Assembly (NCBI RefSeq): GCF_016056295.1
Contig: NZ_JAECZB010000003.1
Location: forward strand, 1 to 64,000
Reading direction: 5' to 3'
Length of the DNA: 64,000 nucleotides
DNA from: Atlanticothrix silvestris CENA357
GTDB lineage: Bacteria > Cyanobacteriota > Cyanobacteriia > Cyanobacteriales > Nostocaceae
Shown: piece by piece, positions 19,569 to 29,098 of the stretch
Position numbering within the stretch: position 1 is the first letter of the stretch
Layout of the letters: each line of letters begins with the position of its first letter
Notes under the pieces: generated by a model
The model's input: the letters and a program-made list of their open reading frames with translations, nothing else
Databases searched by the model: none
Told to the model about the DNA's origin: nothing
Position numbers and translations under genes: made by a program

Positions 19569-19635
19569 TTACGAATTACGTTAGCGCAGCGGTAGCGAGT
19601 CCGCGAGCGTCATTACGAATTACGAATTGGTATTA
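19569..19635. repeat. ATTACGAATTACG / TTAGCGCAGCG dispersed repeat, copy 1
   Basis: ATTACGAATTACG direct repeats bracket a GTTAGCGCAGCGGTAGCGAG core, ending ACGAATTGGTAT. The same arrangement with a longer core is at 49987-50100. The last codons and stop of the MerR gene (from 19620) lie inside this copy. Confidence 0.75.
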
Positions 19636-20051
19636 CTACTTGGCTGGATAATCGGACAAATTGTATCTTCTTGATTACCACCTTTATTTTTCCAACCAGA
19701 AAGTAATTCTCCAATTTCAGACCGTAAAGTTAACAGCTGATTGATTTGGTAATCAATTTGTGAAAGTTTTTCTTCCAGCTTTTCTTTGATATCCCCACAT
19801 GGAGGTTGCCCTTGGTCATAAACCTGGAGAATCTCTCCAATTTCTTCTAGGCTCAGACCTAGATGTTGTGCCCTTTTAATAAAGGCTAACCTAGTGATCA
19901 CATCAAATGAAAATTGGCGAAAGCCCCCCTCTGTGCGTCCTGAAGACTGAATTAAACCTAAAGTTTCGTAATAGCGGATTGTCCTGATGGGGATTCCACT
20001 CAAATCTGTTACCTGGCCAATTAAAAGTAGTTTTTCATTCTGAATTAACAC
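19620..20051 (-). CDS. MerR-family metal-responsive regulator
   Basis: The winged-helix region is IGQVTDLSGIPIRTIRYYETLGLI and GGFRQFSFDVITRLAFIKRAQHLGLSLEEI. A dimer helix follows, and Cys residues in GQPPCGDI and TICPII fit the metal-binding positions of the CueR/ZntR/CadR group. It would bind the 20-bp-spaced promoter at 16016 and activate it when metal is bound. The spacing, pairing and neighbouring copper genes make copper likely, but the ligand set does not prove it. It is convergent with the operon and starts at GTG 20051. The final residues SSNTNS are encoded by a dispersed repeat. Confidence 0.88.
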   Translation of the reverse strand: MLIQNEKLLLIGQVTDLSGIPIRTIRYYETLGLIQSSGRTEGGFRQFSFDVITRLAFIKRAQHLGLSLEEIGEILQVYDQGQPPCGDIKEKLEEKLSQIDYQINQLLTLRSEIGELLSGWKNKGGNQEDTICPIIQPSSNTNS

Positions 20052-20093
20052 GGCAGATTCCCCAATTCTTGTAACTATTATTACATATTTATC

Positions 20094-20126
20094 AAATTGC
20101 TAACTTTTCTAAGAAATTAGCAATTT
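20094..20126. other. hairpin upstream of merR
   Basis: AAATTGCTAA (20094-20103) pairs with TTAGCAATTT (20117-20126), with more pairing inside the loop and a T-run after it on the plus strand. It could be a terminator for rightward read-through or part of the merR control region. Confidence 0.45.
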
Positions 20127-20360
20127 TTTTTAGCATGAGTATCGTAATTTTTGATTTAATTAGAAATTTTACTAGGTTTTGCTTTTATTTTTAATTATCA
20201 AAGTCGTGATTATGTTTTCAGCGTTTATTCAAGAATTAACGTTTTTCAAATTTATTAATTAATTATATAGCTAACTGTCATAGTACTGAAAGTAACTGTT
20301 TTTATGAAGTTGTCATGTTACTTCTAGATCAACCGCTTCACTTTAAGCGAAACCCTAAAA

Positions 20361-21449
20361 ATGAATTTCAATTCGCAGACATTTATCTCATCCCGTAAAC
20401 CTAAAACTTTCAATAACCCAGAGCGTTTTATTGAGGGATGGTATTGGGTAATACCTTCTCGAAATCTGCGGGTGGGTGAAGTAAAACCTATAACTCTTTT
20501 GGGCAGAGAACTAGTAGTCTATCGTGGTAAAGATAGAAGAGTAGTTACTTATGATGCTTACTGTCCACACATGGGCGCTCACCTTGCTGAAGGTAAAGTT
20601 GAGGGTAATGAGCTACGCTGTATATTCCACCGTTGGAAGTTTGATGGCGAAGGGATATGTGTTGATATCCCCTGTTTGGATGAGCCGCTTCCTCTAAAGT
20701 TAAAAACATGGCCTACTGCTGAAAAATACGGCATGATTTGGGTGTGGACTGGAGAATTTCCGCAACAACCTTTACCATTTTTTCCTGAACTAGAACATAA
20801 GGATTGTGATGTTACTTTTGGCCCTCGGCTAGTGATGAATTGTCACCCTCATGTCGTGGCAATTAATGGCATTGATGCTCAACACTTCAATACAGTTCAC
20901 AAGCTGCTATCAGAAATTATTTTTGAAAAACAGGAACTGAATCATAATGCTATTACTTTCAGTAATACTACATATAGTGGTGAAGATTCTTTTTTGATCA
21001 AACTTATCCGTCCCTTTTACAAAAATCCTGTCACCTGTAGTATTTGCTATTGGTATGGCACTATTGGCATGGTGACAATTGGTGTTGATTTTTTGCATAT
21101 CCACGTTATGTATGCCATGCGTCTCCTTGAAGGGGGAAAAACAGAAGCTCAAACCTGGGCAATAATTAAGAAACGTAAAGGGATTTTTGGCTGGTTATAC
21201 AACCGAATTTTGCTGTGGCTAACTAAAATTGTGGGTAGCCACTTTATCCAAGATGATATTAAGATTTTTCAAACAATTCGGTTTGATTTGAAAACTCCAC
21301 TCAAGGCAGATCAATCCATTATGCAGTTTATCAATCATCTGGAAAGACAAAAGCCGCTAACGTGGGGGACTTGGAATTTTGTGCGATCGCGAAATGGAGA
21401 AATTAAAGAAAACCAGGAAAAATGGCGAGGTGAAATGTCTAACGATTAA
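20361..21449 (+). CDS. Rieske [2Fe-2S] ring-hydroxylating oxygenase-type protein
   Basis: The N-terminal Rieske domain has both cluster motifs, CPHMGAHL and CIFHRWKFD (Cys-x-His and Cys-x-x-His), at about residues 67-90. A catalytic-domain motif, NGIDAQHFNTVH, near residue 170 supplies the His pair and Asp for a mononuclear iron, so it is more than a ferredoxin. The layout matches alpha subunits of Rieske oxygenases of the KshA/cholesterol 7-desaturase type. No reductase or beta-subunit gene is adjacent, so electrons presumably come from a general ferredoxin. The substrate is unknown. It is monocistronic, with its own terminator. Confidence 0.88.
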   Translation: MNFNSQTFISSRKPKTFNNPERFIEGWYWVIPSRNLRVGEVKPITLLGRELVVYRGKDRRVVTYDAYCPHMGAHLAEGKVEGNELRCIFHRWKFDGEGICVDIPCLDEPLPLKLKTWPTAEKYGMIWVWTGEFPQQPLPFFPELEHKDCDVTFGPRLVMNCHPHVVAINGIDAQHFNTVHKLLSEIIFEKQELNHNAITFSNTTYSGEDSFLIKLIRPFYKNPVTCSICYWYGTIGMVTIGVDFLHIHVMYAMRLLEGGKTEAQTWAIIKKRKGIFGWLYNRILLWLTKIVGSHFIQDDIKIFQTIRFDLKTPLKADQSIMQFINHLERQKPLTWGTWNFVRSRNGEIKENQEKWRGEMSND

Positions 21450-21466
21450 TAAAAGATAAGTTAAAG

Positions 21467-21503
21467 AACTAAAAAGTAAACTTCACTTGCTTTTTAGTTT
21501 TTT
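21467..21503 (+). terminator. Rho-independent terminator of the Rieske gene
   Basis: AACTAAAAAG (21467-21476) pairs with CTTTTTAGTT (21490-21499), followed by TTTT. Confidence 0.75.
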
Positions 21504-21910
21504 GATTACTTTTTTGCTAAACTACCCTACTTATAAAAAGAAGTGGCGAAGCCACTTCCTAATTCCCAGGTAGAACCTAAGAATGAGTATAACGACTATT
21601 AAAATTGAAAATAGTATAAATTAACACTGATTATTTTGATATCTCTGTTATGTTTGCCTGCTGGATGAAAAAATCTTAGTGATTATCCTGCAAATAACTG
21701 TACTTTTCAAAAAAATCCAGCCACAAGGGCATAGGAAATTTGGTATGTTTGGGTTTCACTTTGTTCAATCCAGCAAATTAAACTTGCCGCGCTACTACAG
21801 TGTTCTTTCCTCCTGCTCTCTGTTGCCATTACTAAGTATTTGTATCAATCTGAATGTGAAACGGTATTAATTCTCCCTTTTGCTTATTGCCTGTTCCCCG
21901 TTCCCTTTCA
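21504..21910. other. intergenic region with a small palindrome
   Basis: A perfect hairpin GAAGTGGC-GAA-GCCACTTC lies at 21540-21558. The rest is AT-rich and ends in short TTGCCTGTTCCCCG-type repeats before the gloB stop. No convincing gene was seen. Confidence 0.4.
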
Positions 21911-22684
21911 TTAAAATTTATCTTTCATTCCCCTTATACGGGCAAATGTTTGTACTGGATCGCTACTTTTAGCGGCGGACTGTAATGATGGTTGTTCCCA
22001 ACGTAAAAAGGGATTGGTGTCTTTCTCCACACCCAGAAGGGAAGGAACAGTAGCTTCTCCTCGACTGCGGTAAGTCTTCACTTCATCGAAGCGTCTTTGC
22101 AAGCCAGTGTTTTGACTATCTACAGTGAGAGCAAATTGCAGATTTTTTAATGTGTATTCGTGGGCACACCAGACACGAGTATTATCTGGTAAAGCTCGCA
22201 GTTTACTTAAGGATTCCACCATTTGCGTAGGTGTTCCTTCAAACAAACGGCCGCAACCTCCAGCAAACAGAGTATCGCCACAGAATAAATCGCCTGGTTC
22301 ACTGGATGTGTTGGGAGGAAAGTAGTAAGCAATGTGAGCGCGGGTATGTCCAGGAACAAAGATAATTTCACCTATGCGATCGCCAAAATGGACGCGATCG
22401 CCCTGTTGTAAAAATACCTGCTGTCCAGGAATTCTTCCTTTATCCTCGGCTCCACCATAAACTACTACTTGGGGGAACTGTTCTATTAGCTGCCGATTAC
22501 CACCTACATGGTCGCTATGGTGGTGGGTGTTGAAAATTGCTACCAACTCTGCCTGTAAGTGTGTAAGCTGTTTAAGTACTGGTTCAGCCTCTGCTGGATC
22601 AACAACAGCGGCAATATTTTGTTGAGGGTCGTGCAGCAAGAATATGTAGTTGTCTGAAAGTACTGCTAGACGAATTACCTGCAT
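21911..22684 (-). CDS. gloB: hydroxyacylglutathione hydrolase (glyoxalase II)
   Basis: The enzyme hydrolyses S-lactoylglutathione to lactate and glutathione, the second step of methylglyoxal detoxification. It has a metallo-beta-lactamase fold with the di-metal motif [10 protein letters not shown] near residue 53, [29 protein letters not shown], and [14 protein letters not shown]. The C-terminal glutathione-binding helix region ([11 protein letters not shown]) is present. The length of 257 is standard. AAGGAGG upstream supports the ATG at 22684. Confidence 0.95.
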   Translation of the reverse strand: MQVIRLAVLSDNYIFLLHDPQQNIAAVVDPAEAEPVLKQLTHLQAELVAIFNTHHHSDHVGGNRQLIEQFPQVVVYGGAEDKGRIPGQQVFLQQGDRVHFGDRIGEIIFVPGHTRAHIAYYFPPNTSSEPGDLFCGDTLFAGGCGRLFEGTPTQMVESLSKLRALPDNTRVWCAHEYTLKNLQFALTVDSQNTGLQRRFDEVKTYRSRGEATVPSLLGVEKDTNPFLRWEQPSLQSAAKSSDPVQTFARIRGMKDKF

Positions 22685-23235
22685 TACTTCTGCCTCCTTT
22701 ATAAGTATATATTCGGTATGACTTTATAGCTGTGTACTTCAGTGAGTAACTAAACTAGATGCACTAACTATATTAACTATTTATGGCTTGTTCAGTATAG
22801 TTGTAGTACTCTGTTAGCCTTAGCTATGATAATATACAACCGTACTTACACTTAAAGTACAATAAAAAATAGCTAAACCTGGTTTGATTTATCAGTGAAA
22901 TTTCTCTAGGTAAAAAGCAAATATGAAGTTAAATTTATTGTGTCGTTTTCTATTTTCAAGATACCACTAAAAAGAAATATTTCCAGATACAAGTATTCGT
23001 TTTTAACTATCTAATTTAATAAATTGTTGTCTAATTTTAGAGGTAAAAAGTATTTTAATTTTTCTTTGAATATTTCACAATAAAAAATGAGCGATCGCAC
23101 ATCATCAATCAAAAATTAGTTACCAATATTATATCTCTAATCAATTCATAATAATAGGTGAATGCCCACAATTATATTTTAATTATGCTTATTTATTCAT
23201 CCAATTATGAAAACTGTTAAAGGATTAAACTATCT
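22685..23235. other. AT-rich intergenic region before the glycan cluster
   Basis: About 550 bases hold the divergent promoters of gloB and the glycosyltransferase cluster. A HIP1 site is present near 23092. No gene or RNA structure was recognised. Confidence 0.4.
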
Positions 23236-24252
23236 ATGGCTCCATTAGTTTCATTTATTTTACCTTGCTTTAATCGAGCTAACTATTTAGAAAAGTGTGT
23301 TACAAGTGTTTTAAACCAAACATTGACTGATTTAGAGTGTCTGATTGTAGATGATGGTTCAACTGATAATACTCGTCAAATTAGTGAAAAATTAGTTAGT
23401 AGAGATTCACGAGTCAAGTATTTTTACAAAGAAAATGGAGGAGTCTCATCTGCAAGAAATTTAGGTTTTGCTAAATCTCAAGGTGAGTGGATTCAATGCT
23501 TAGATCCTGATGACTGGATTCATGAAAATAAAACCAGATTTCAACTAAATTATTTAAGCAATGGAGCGGCGGAAAATATAATATTTTACTGCGATTATGA
23601 AAGAGTATATTTAGATAGCAATCAGAATATTATTAAACGAGAAACAAATATCATTTCTTCTTTAACACAAGAACAATTGATACAACGCCTGCTGCTGCCT
23701 GATTTTTTAGCTAATTCTCCATTTCCCTTGCTCCAACAATGTCTACTGATGCATAGAAGTGTTTTCAATAAAAAAATGTTTGATGAAAGCCTTAAGGCTC
23801 TTCAAGATAGAGATTTTACATTAGATCTTTTAGTCGCAGGTGTTAATTTTGTATATACACCAATAGTAGGAGCATTTTATACAAAACATGAATCTAACAG
23901 AACTAATAATTGGTATTACATGAAAAATTATTATACGATATTATACGAAACTGTTTTTACTAAAAACAAAAATTTGATTTCTTTCTGCCAACCTGGGATA
24001 AATTTCTTACTTAAAGAAGCAATTAAGGAAGCAGATAAAAAGAGCTTTGATAGACTCATAAGGATGTTTAAACCTCCTTTTTATTTGTTGAATAAAAATA
24101 TTAAAGTCAATTATATTATTTTAATTAAAATTATTTATATCATTAGATTAATCATTCCTAAATCATTACTTTATGAACAATACCGAGGGCCACGGCTAAA
24201 AAAAATTATCTCTACTTTTTCTGGACTAAAAGACCAAACAAAAATTGTATAA
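23236..24252 (+). CDS. family 2 glycosyltransferase
   Basis: A GT-A fold enzyme that adds a sugar from a nucleotide sugar. It begins VSFILPCFNRANYLEKC and has VLNQTLTDLECLIVDDGSTD, then GVSSARNLG and CLDPDDW with the metal-binding acidic residues near residue 90. The last 100 residues are Lys/Ile-rich, without a clear membrane span. It is the first gene of a plus-strand glycan cluster, 35 bases before the next gene. The sugar and acceptor are unknown. Confidence 0.9.
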   Translation: MAPLVSFILPCFNRANYLEKCVTSVLNQTLTDLECLIVDDGSTDNTRQISEKLVSRDSRVKYFYKENGGVSSARNLGFAKSQGEWIQCLDPDDWIHENKTRFQLNYLSNGAAENIIFYCDYERVYLDSNQNIIKRETNIISSLTQEQLIQRLLLPDFLANSPFPLLQQCLLMHRSVFNKKMFDESLKALQDRDFTLDLLVAGVNFVYTPIVGAFYTKHESNRTNNWYYMKNYYTILYETVFTKNKNLISFCQPGINFLLKEAIKEADKKSFDRLIRMFKPPFYLLNKNIKVNYIILIKIIYIIRLIIPKSLLYEQYRGPRLKKIISTFSGLKDQTKIV

Positions 24253-24287
24253 GAGGTGATTTATTACAGGCATAGTGAGTAAATATA

Positions 24288-25445
24288 ATGAAAACTAAAG
24301 TTTCGTTAGTTGTTAGTGATTTATCTGGAGGAGGCGCAATTCGAGCATTTTTATTGGGTCAAGTCTTAAACAAGCTCAATTATCAAGTAGAGATTGTAGG
24401 ATTATTATTCGGTAAAGAACTCTATGCTATTCCTCCGGCTAACACCTCAATTGTTTCCATTGATGGCAAAAAATATCCTGAATTTTTTCTAGCAGCTCAA
24501 AAAGTTTTAAAAAAGCTAGATGGAGATATTATTTATGCAGTTAAACCTAAGCCTACAAGTTTTGGTTTATCTTTAGTTAAAAAATTTAGCAGCAGTCGTC
24601 CTTTAATTTTGGATATGGATGACTGGGAACTCAGTTGGTATGGAGGTGACAAATGGCAATATCGTCCCAGTTTGAAGCAATTATATAGAGACATATTTAA
24701 AAAAGATGGTGCATTAAGATTTCCCGATCATCCGCTTTATCTCAAGTGGATGGAGAGTTTAGTAAATCGTGCAAATGCGATCACAATAGATACTCAATTT
24801 CTTCAAGAACGTTTTGGTGGAGTTTACGTGCCTAATGGCAAAGATACTGCCATGTTTGATCCCCATAAATATGACCCTGATGAAAGTAGAAAGCGTTATG
24901 GTCTTTCTGAGTATCGAGTTTTGATGTTTCCTGGTGCACCACGACCGCATAAAGGAGTTGAAGATGTTTTAATAGCTTTAGATCAGTTGAATGAGCCAGA
25001 TTTAAGATTAGTAATTGTAGGTGGTAGTCCTTATGATGATTATGATGATCGCCTCATTCAAAAGTGGGGGCATTGGATTATCAAGTTACCAAAATGTCCG
25101 GTGGAAACTATGCCTGATGTGGTAGCAGCAGCTCACGTCCTAGTTGTTCCTCAGCGAGATAATTTGACTGCTCGCGCACAGTTTCCTTTAAAGTTGACAG
25201 ATGGGATGGCAATGGCTAAACCTGTATTATCAACGCGAGTTGGAGATATTCCCGAAATTTTAGGCGAAACTGGTTATTTGGTTGAACCTGCTGATCCCGA
25301 ACAAATTGCGAAACAAATTAACTTGATATTTCAGGATTTGGATTTAGCCAATGAACGAGGTAAAAAAGCTAGAGAAAGATGTATAGAAAAATATAGTGTA
25401 GAGGCGATGGCTTCTACATTACAGTTATTAATTGCTCAGCTGTAA
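24288..25445 (+). CDS. family 4 glycosyltransferase
   Basis: A GT-B retaining glycosyltransferase of 385 residues. The N-terminal SLVVSDLSGGGAIRAF resembles the glycine-rich acceptor loop. The C-terminal half has MFPGAPRPHKGVEDVLIAL, AHVLVVPQRDN, FPLKLTDGMAMAKPVLST, and VGDIPEILGETGYLVEP, the nucleotide-sugar-binding region. It follows the GT2 gene in the same direction and probably acts on the same glycan. Confidence 0.9.
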   Translation: MKTKVSLVVSDLSGGGAIRAFLLGQVLNKLNYQVEIVGLLFGKELYAIPPANTSIVSIDGKKYPEFFLAAQKVLKKLDGDIIYAVKPKPTSFGLSLVKKFSSSRPLILDMDDWELSWYGGDKWQYRPSLKQLYRDIFKKDGALRFPDHPLYLKWMESLVNRANAITIDTQFLQERFGGVYVPNGKDTAMFDPHKYDPDESRKRYGLSEYRVLMFPGAPRPHKGVEDVLIALDQLNEPDLRLVIVGGSPYDDYDDRLIQKWGHWIIKLPKCPVETMPDVVAAAHVLVVPQRDNLTARAQFPLKLTDGMAMAKPVLSTRVGDIPEILGETGYLVEPADPEQIAKQINLIFQDLDLANERGKKARERCIEKYSVEAMASTLQLLIAQL

Positions 25446-25612
25446 CTTGTGATTTTAGATTATCTTAAATTTAATTTAATTGAGTTCATAGATAATTTAT
25501 ATGGCTTCAATACCAAAGATATATTTATTGTGATTTATTCAATGACTGAATATAGCAATAAATTCAAGAAGAATGTTAATACTAATTAAAGTGTAATCTA
25601 AACACCTACCTC

Positions 25613-27859
25613 ATGTCTACCAGAAAACTAATACTAAAATTTGCTAAACCCTATCCAGGTTGGATTTTACTAACGATATTGTTGGGATTTTCTGGAGCCT
25701 TATTTAATGGGGTAAGCACAGCTTTAATTGTGCCAGTAATTTTAAGAATTGTAGGGCAAGAAGTCGATTTAACTGGTGCGCCTCCTATTCTCAAAACTGT
25801 TATGCAGCCCTTTGATAATATCCCAGAAAATTACCGCATTTTAGTGATGTCTGGGGCAATTATATTGACAATTTGTTTAAAGAATTTGGCTAATTATGCG
25901 AGTTCATTAGTATCGAGTTCTTTATCAAGAATGCTGACTTCGGATATCCGAGAAGCCGGATTAAAATTATTACTAGAAATTGATATAGATTATTATGCCA
26001 AGATGAAAGTTGGTGATTTAATCAACCGTCTTGGTGGAGAAATCAGCCGGGCTGCAAGTGCTATAAGTAATACAGTCAGATTAATTATTTTAGGGATTAC
26101 AATTTTAGTATTTGTTGGATTGTTGCTATCAATTTCTTGGCAGTTAACAATTGCAGCGACAATTTTGTTGTCCTTTGTGACATTAATAAATCAATATGCG
26201 ATTTCCCGTTCCAAGAAGTTTGGTAAGCAGCTTAGTGATATGTCTAAAGCATATTCAATTGCTGTGCTGGAAACTTTGAATGGGATTCGATTAGTTAAAG
26301 CAACGGGAAATGAAGAAAGAGAATATCGACGAATTAAGAAACTAATTCGCGATCGCGAAAAAGCCGATTTCCAATCTCAGGTTAATTCCGAAGCGATCAC
26401 ACCTCTCAGTGAGGTCATGGGAATTACCGCCTTATTACTAATTGTATTTTTAAGTAAAACCTTCTTTGCAAACCAGATTGCTTCCCTTTCAGCCGTATTA
26501 CTGACATATTTATTAATCCTGCTGCGAATGCTACCTTTAATTTCTCAGTTAAATTCTGTTCGTAGTAGCTTTGCCAATACTTCTACTAGTGTAGAAATGG
26601 TAACTGAGTTTTTAAATAAGCATGACAAGCCATTCATGAGTAAGGGTGAAGTTCCCTACACAAAATTACAAAAGGGAGTGCATTTTAATTGCCTGTCTTT
26701 TGCCTACCCTGGCCATGAAAAGTTAGTACTCAAAGATGTTGACTTATTCTTACCACAAGGTACTACTCTGGCGCTGGTTGGCGGTTCTGGTGCTGGTAAA
26801 TCAACCCTAGCAGACTTATTGCCTAGATTTTATGATCCCTTATCTGGCTGTATTACCATCGACGGTAGGGATCTACGTGACTTCGATTTGATATCTGTGC
26901 GGAAGAGGATGGGAATCGTTAGTCAAGATACCTTTCTTTTCAACGACTCGGTACGAAATAACATTGCCTACGGACAACTTGAGGCTACTGAAGATGAAAT
27001 TATCACCGCAGCCAAGCGAGCAAATGCCTATGAGTTTGTGAGCAAATTACCAAAGGGATTTGACACCCTAATTGGCGATCGCGGCGTGATGTTGTCTGGT
27101 GGACAAAGGCAAAGATTAGCGATCGCCCGCGCCTTGCTACAAAATCCAGACATTTTGATTTTAGATGAAGCGACCAGTGCTTTAGACACTGTTTCCGAAC
27201 GCTTGGTACAAGCTGCACTCGATGATCTTAGTCGCGATCGCACAACGTTGGTAATCGCTCACCGCCTTTCAACAGTACAACAAGCTGATCAAATTGCTGT
27301 ATTAGAACAAGGACAGGTGGTAGAGGTAGGAACTCACGACGAACTTTTACAAAAAAATGGTTACTACTCACGCCTCTACTCGATGCAATTTGGCGATCGG
27401 GCAGAAACTACGATTAAACAGCAACAAAGTTTAGTCCGTATCGGTCACGAAATTCGCACACGGCTGAATTCTATGATTGGTTTCCTGCTCTTATTACTAG
27501 ATGATATGGTGGATAATCCCCAAGAACGGCAAGAATTAATCGAAGATTCTTATAAATCTGCCTTTAGCATTGTCAATGCAATTGATGTTTTAGAAGATAT
27601 TGTTAACCTGCAAATGAAAACACAATTACACACATTTTCAGGTATCAATCGCAATGGAACTAACCATCATCAAAACTTTGCTCACTTCGCCGTTAAGTTC
27701 CAAGAGTATCTCAAGCCTATGCGTAGTTCTATCCACTCTGTAGCTGAGAATTTGATGGAGATGCCCCCAGAAGAACATGAATTAATTGCAGAAGCTTATC
27801 AACTGGCAATTCATCTACTTAATAATTTAGAGAATTTTGAAAGTATTATTAAAAATTAA
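25613..27859 (+). CDS. MsbA-type ABC exporter with C-terminal histidine-kinase DHp-like domains
   Basis: Residues 1-330 form a six-helix exporter membrane domain and 345-595 an ATPase with Walker A GGSGAGKST (about 390), signature LSGGQRQRLAIARAL, and Walker B ILILDEATSALD. The family flips lipids or lipid-linked glycans. It should stop near GYYSRLYSMQFGD, but another 150 residues follow. These contain IGHEIRTRLNSMIGF (His612), an H-box like that of histidine kinases, on a helical hairpin ending DVLEDI. A second, His-less copy runs from about 703 (MRSSIHSVAENLM) to 746 (NNLENFESII). No kinase ATPase domain is present. The fusion is unusual. Neighbouring glycosyltransferases suggest a glycan substrate. 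Confidence 0.93.
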   Translation: MSTRKLILKFAKPYPGWILLTILLGFSGALFNGVSTALIVPVILRIVGQEVDLTGAPPILKTVMQPFDNIPENYRILVMSGAIILTICLKNLANYASSLVSSSLSRMLTSDIREAGLKLLLEIDIDYYAKMKVGDLINRLGGEISRAASAISNTVRLIILGITILVFVGLLLSISWQLTIAATILLSFVTLINQYAISRSKKFGKQLSDMSKAYSIAVLETLNGIRLVKATGNEEREYRRIKKLIRDREKADFQSQVNSEAITPLSEVMGITALLLIVFLSKTFFANQIASLSAVLLTYLLILLRMLPLISQLNSVRSSFANTSTSVEMVTEFLNKHDKPFMSKGEVPYTKLQKGVHFNCLSFAYPGHEKLVLKDVDLFLPQGTTLALVGGSGAGKSTLADLLPRFYDPLSGCITIDGRDLRDFDLISVRKRMGIVSQDTFLFNDSVRNNIAYGQLEATEDEIITAAKRANAYEFVSKLPKGFDTLIGDRGVMLSGGQRQRLAIARALLQNPDILILDEATSALDTVSERLVQAALDDLSRDRTTLVIAHRLSTVQQADQIAVLEQGQVVEVGTHDELLQKNGYYSRLYSMQFGDRAETTIKQQQSLVRIGHEIRTRLNSMIGFLLLLLDDMVDNPQERQELIEDSYKSAFSIVNAIDVLEDIVNLQMKTQLHTFSGINRNGTNHHQNFAHFAVKFQEYLKPMRSSIHSVAENLMEMPPEEHELIAEAYQLAIHLLNNLENFESIIKN

Positions 27860-27863
27860 AACA

Positions 27864-29069
27864 ATGAGCAATATTAAAAAACATTATATTTTCTTTATTC
27901 AAGAAGAATTACCCAAGCCAGAGGCTCACTTGGTACAGGCGACAAATGCAGCTAATGGAGCAGCTAACTTGGGTTATTCAACCGTTTTAATATATCCCCA
28001 AAAAGGATTAAGAACGATGAATTTAGTTAATTTAGCTCGTCCTTTTCAACCCCAAAAAACGCCAGAAATAATCGTTAAATATTACAACCTGCATGACAAG
28101 TTAAAAGTTGCTACCTTACCAATGCCTTGGCCGATTGATCATTTTCATAACAAATTTACTAACTCCAATACTATTGCTGCAAAATATTATTTTCCTATTC
28201 ATATATTCCCTACTACTAAACTTGTTCATAGTCGCAATTGGAATTTAGTCAAGGCTGCTATTAAACACGGCGTTCCTGCAATTTACGAACATCACCACCA
28301 TGAAGATAAACAATTTGAGCCAGAAATTGTCAACAGCCCGCTGCTACAAATTGCTGTCACAGTTGTAGATTCTATCCGTGAAACCATGATTAAAAATGGT
28401 ATGCCACCAACAAAAGTGATTAAGCTACACAATGGTTTTAATCGCTTATTTATGCTGAGACAGTCAGAGAAAGCATCAGAATGGCGAGAAAAATTACTGA
28501 CAAGTGGACGTAGCCAATTAGTAGTTTATGCAGGTGCATTAAAACAATTTAAAGGTATTGATGTGCTAATTGATGTTGCTAGCCAAATGCCAGATGTGCA
28601 GTTTGTATGTGCAGGTGGTAAATCAATAGAGGTAGAACATTATCAACAATTAGCAACAGCAAAACAGGTTAACAATATTGTGTTTTTAGGCTACATCTTG
28701 CATGAGCAATTAGCATCTTTACTACAAGCAGCTGATGTTTTAGCTCACCCTCATTGTTCAGGAAATGCTGCAACTTTTACATCTCCTTTGAAATTGTTTG
28801 ACTATTTAGCCTCTGGAAATCCGATTGTGGCCACAGAAATTCCTTCCTTAACTGAGTTTAAAAATACCCAGGCGATCGCTGCTTGGTGTGAGCCAGATAA
28901 TCCCTATAAATTTGCAGAAGCTCTCAGGCGAGTTTTAGAAACTTATCCTCGAAAAGTAGAAGGATATGCAGAAATTATTGAATTTGTGCAGCAATTCTCT
29001 TGGGAAAATCGAGCCGAAAAAATTCTCAGTTATGTCGATGAATCTTTACATCCATCACTCATCGCTTAG
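27864..29069 (+). CDS. family 4 glycosyltransferase
   Basis: A GT-B enzyme of about 401 residues. It starts MSNIKKHYIFFIQEELPK and has AANGAANLGYSTVLIYP at the N-terminal acceptor side. The donor side has LVVYAGALKQFKGIDVLIDVA, AADVLAHPHCSGN, SPLKLFDYLASGNPIVATEIPSL. ATG 27864 lies four bases after the stop of the ABC exporter, which favours it over an in-frame ATG at 27837 that would overlap. It is in the core of the glycan operon. Confidence 0.9.
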   Translation: MSNIKKHYIFFIQEELPKPEAHLVQATNAANGAANLGYSTVLIYPQKGLRTMNLVNLARPFQPQKTPEIIVKYYNLHDKLKVATLPMPWPIDHFHNKFTNSNTIAAKYYFPIHIFPTTKLVHSRNWNLVKAAIKHGVPAIYEHHHHEDKQFEPEIVNSPLLQIAVTVVDSIRETMIKNGMPPTKVIKLHNGFNRLFMLRQSEKASEWREKLLTSGRSQLVVYAGALKQFKGIDVLIDVASQMPDVQFVCAGGKSIEVEHYQQLATAKQVNNIVFLGYILHEQLASLLQAADVLAHPHCSGNAATFTSPLKLFDYLASGNPIVATEIPSLTEFKNTQAIAAWCEPDNPYKFAEALRRVLETYPRKVEGYAEIIEFVQQFSWENRAEKILSYVDESLHPSLIA

Positions 29070-29098
29070 GTTGCTATAAATAACTCATATTGCATCAA

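Noticed and set aside
21679-21870. A 63-codon frame between the Rieske gene and gloB
   Set aside because: Poor start region, no conserved pattern, and it runs into short dispersed repeats.
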